In this document: positions 62,823 to 64,000 of the stretch, piece after piece | Layout of the letters: every line of letters begins with the position of its first letter | Position numbering within the stretch: the first letter of the stretch is position 1 | Program-made: the position numbers and the translations under genes | Source of the DNA: JAOAPG01 sp963791575 | GTDB taxonomy: Bacteria > Acidobacteriota > Terriglobia > Terriglobales > Acidobacteriaceae | Direction: 5' to 3' | DNA: 64,000 nt | Assembly: GCA_963791575.1 (NCBI GenBank) | Contig: CAWBSY010000004.1 | Span: 186,001-250,000 of the forward strand | Notes under the pieces: model-generated | Database searches by the model: none | What the model was told of the DNA's origin: nothing | What the model saw: only the letters and a program-made list of their open reading frames with translations

Positions 62823-64000
62823 ATGAGGGCACTAAGACGGTTGCGGAATTTCTGGATACTGTGGGTTACGACGATGGTTCTGGCTTGCTTCAGCAATGCA
62901 GTCGCTCAAGCGAGCTACAGAGTTCAGGATTTGGGCGTTCAGCACCCTGACAACCTGGGCATGGTCATGGGCCTCAATAATCACGGCTGGACGGAAACCA
63001 TGGATCAGCTCCTGGATCCTTTCAGCATTTCCCTTTCCGCCCACCTCGTGCAAGGCACCGTGAGGATCAGCATCGGCGAACTCAACCTCGAACTCGGCAC
63101 GCTTGGAGGAAAGAACAGTTCGATCAATTGGAATGGAATCAATGACCGCGGGGAAAGTGTCGGTATGTCCGAAACATCTGTTCCAGATCCGAATGGCGAA
63201 GACATTTGCGGTTTCGGCACACACCTAACGTGTCTTCCGTTTCTTTGGCAAAACGGCGTCCTGAGCGCTCTCCCAACGGTGGGTGGGAATAACGGGCAGG
63301 CCAGCGCCATCAATAACATCGGACAAGTCGCAGGATATGCGGAAAATGGTATCGTGGACTCCACGTGCCCGCCTGGCATCATTAATAATCGGATTGACCT
63401 GCCGGTGTTGTGGCACAAAGGCAAAGCCCAAACTCTTCCTACGATTGGTAGCGATCCAGACGGGGTCGCATTCGGCATCAACAATCAAGGTCAAGCCGTA
63501 GGCTACTCGGGAACCTGCACCGCAGCGAATTACGCCGTAGTGTGGGAAAACGACACTGCCACCCCTCTTCCGGACCTCGGAACTCCATACGGCATAGCCT
63601 ACGCCATTAACAGCCACGGCCAAATTGTTGGGCAAGCCATTAACTCTGACGGCACACCCTTGGCCGCTCTTTGGGAGAACAACACAGTCACAAGCCTCGG
63701 CGGCCTTCTGCCGGGAGATGTTGCCTCCTTCGCCACCAGCATCAACAACCGGGGTCAGGTGGTGGGAAGCTCCTTTAGCTCCCAGAACAGCTGGTCCCGT
63801 GGCCTCATCTGGAAGAACGGCGTGACGATCGACCTTAACACTCTATTTCCGGCAAGTGCCCACCTCTTCGTAATCTCGGCTAGCAACATCAATGAAAGCG
63901 GACAAATCGCGGGTATGGCTATCGAAACGGCCGGGCCGCACGCGAACAATATCGTCCACGCTTTTCTGGCAACCCCGGTAGACGAAGACATGGGCAAGTC
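62823..64000 (+). CDS. Secreted HAF-repeat protein, cut by the window end
   Basis: Starts at ATG 62823, with AAGGAG six bases upstream and a signal peptide (cleavage near AVAQ). The frame stays open for 392 codons to the window end. Repeated units with the pattern (I)NN.GQ.VGYS/VGSS are visible: INDRGESVGMSE, INNIGQVAGYAENG, INNQGQAVGYSG, INSHGQIVGQAI, INNRGQVVGSSF and INESGQIAGMAIE, spaced about 45-60 residues apart. They match the HAF family of extracellular repeats, a presumed beta-rich surface fold. The C-terminus, and any anchor, lies outside. Confidence 0.82.
   Translation, partial: MRALRRLRNFWILWVTTMVLACFSNAVAQASYRVQDLGVQHPDNLGMVMGLNNHGWTETMDQLLDPFSISLSAHLVQGTVRISIGELNLELGTLGGKNSSINWNGINDRGESVGMSETSVPDPNGEDICGFGTHLTCLPFLWQNGVLSALPTVGGNNGQASAINNIGQVAGYAENGIVDSTCPPGIINNRIDLPVLWHKGKAQTLPTIGSDPDGVAFGINNQGQAVGYSGTCTAANYAVVWENDTATPLPDLGTPYGIAYAINSHGQIVGQAINSDGTPLAALWENNTVTSLGGLLPGDVASFATSINNRGQVVGSSFSSQNSWSRGLIWKNGVTIDLNTLFPASAHLFVISASNINESGQIAGMAIETAGPHANNIVHAFLATPVDEDMGK

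Noticed and set aside
1..64000. CRISPR arrays, tRNA or rRNA genes, complete insertion sequences
   Set aside because: No array of regularly spaced repeats, no cloverleaf with a plausible T-loop, no rRNA core sequence and no transposase with inverted ends were seen by eye; a covariance-model search would settle small RNAs.

Overview
The window reads as a chromosomal segment of an Acidobacteriota (Terriglobia-like) bacterium. The grounds are two tandem secreted VWFA proteins of the type typical of that phylum, BshC of bacillithiol synthesis, a small secreted GW.SD.KCG protein, a free-standing PDDEXK nuclease, abundant beta-propeller surface proteins, and dispersed short palindromes. This placement rests on family recognition, not on a marker phylogeny. 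I saw no rRNA, tRNA, CRISPR array, prophage or intact insertion sequence.

Layout. 0-5 kb: a methyltransferase, then a methyltransferase/flavoprotein pair and an ABC exporter. 5-8 kb: a Cpx-like envelope-stress module (Spy-like protein divergent from a response regulator and histidine kinase) with GTAAA-type half-sites between them. 8-11.6 kb: a propeller lipoprotein and an S9 peptidase. 11.6-15.5 kb: a tightly overlapping heme operon hemX-hemA-hemC-hemD. 15.6-20.8 kb: GDPD, two small proteins, bshC, an acyl-CoA synthetase. 20.9-23.9 kb: a small accessory stretch (DUF4262 protein, ExbD-like membrane protein, PDDEXK nuclease, 22-bp direct repeats). 23.9-30.5 kb: thiG, phosphoglucomutase with a coupled FtsB-like gene, cutA, and a cystathionine/cysteine pair. 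30.7-33 kb: VWFA pair. 33.3-40.5 kb: DUF1015, amidase, GerMN, rph, M42 peptidase, CBM9-like, LacD aldolase. 40.7-50.7 kb: a receiver protein, a VapBC remnant, guaA, leuS, nfo and a SpeE-like membrane protein. 50.8-57 kb: DAHP synthase, YVTN propeller, MscS, rho and an omega-like protein. 57-60 kb: rpsO-pnp. 60-64 kb: LytTR regulator, a TetR gene with a palindromic operator over its start codon, and a HAF-repeat protein cut by the window end.

The most striking property is the number of single-base frameshifts in genes that are otherwise fully conserved (cpxR-like, S9 peptidase, hemC, bshC, thiG, pgm, guaA twice, leuS about eight times, the SpeE-like gene about five times). Most behave as one extra base, often in a short homopolymer, and removing it restores the family's usual length. 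That points to consensus errors rather than gene death, and it creates at least one false gene fusion (phosphoglucomutase with FtsB-like). The VapC remnant is different: it also lacks an internal block and looks genuinely decayed.

Functional links: BshC needs cysteine, which the cystathionine/cysteine pair could supply; the heme operon includes a membrane protein of the HemX/CcsA family; amidase, GerMN and rph keep an order also known in Firmicutes; rpsO-pnp is the classical order. No clearly new multi-gene system was found. The best novel-looking items are a palindromic repeat with compensatory base changes in two copies, the ExbD-like single-protein architecture, and the leaderless-looking TetR/operator arrangement.
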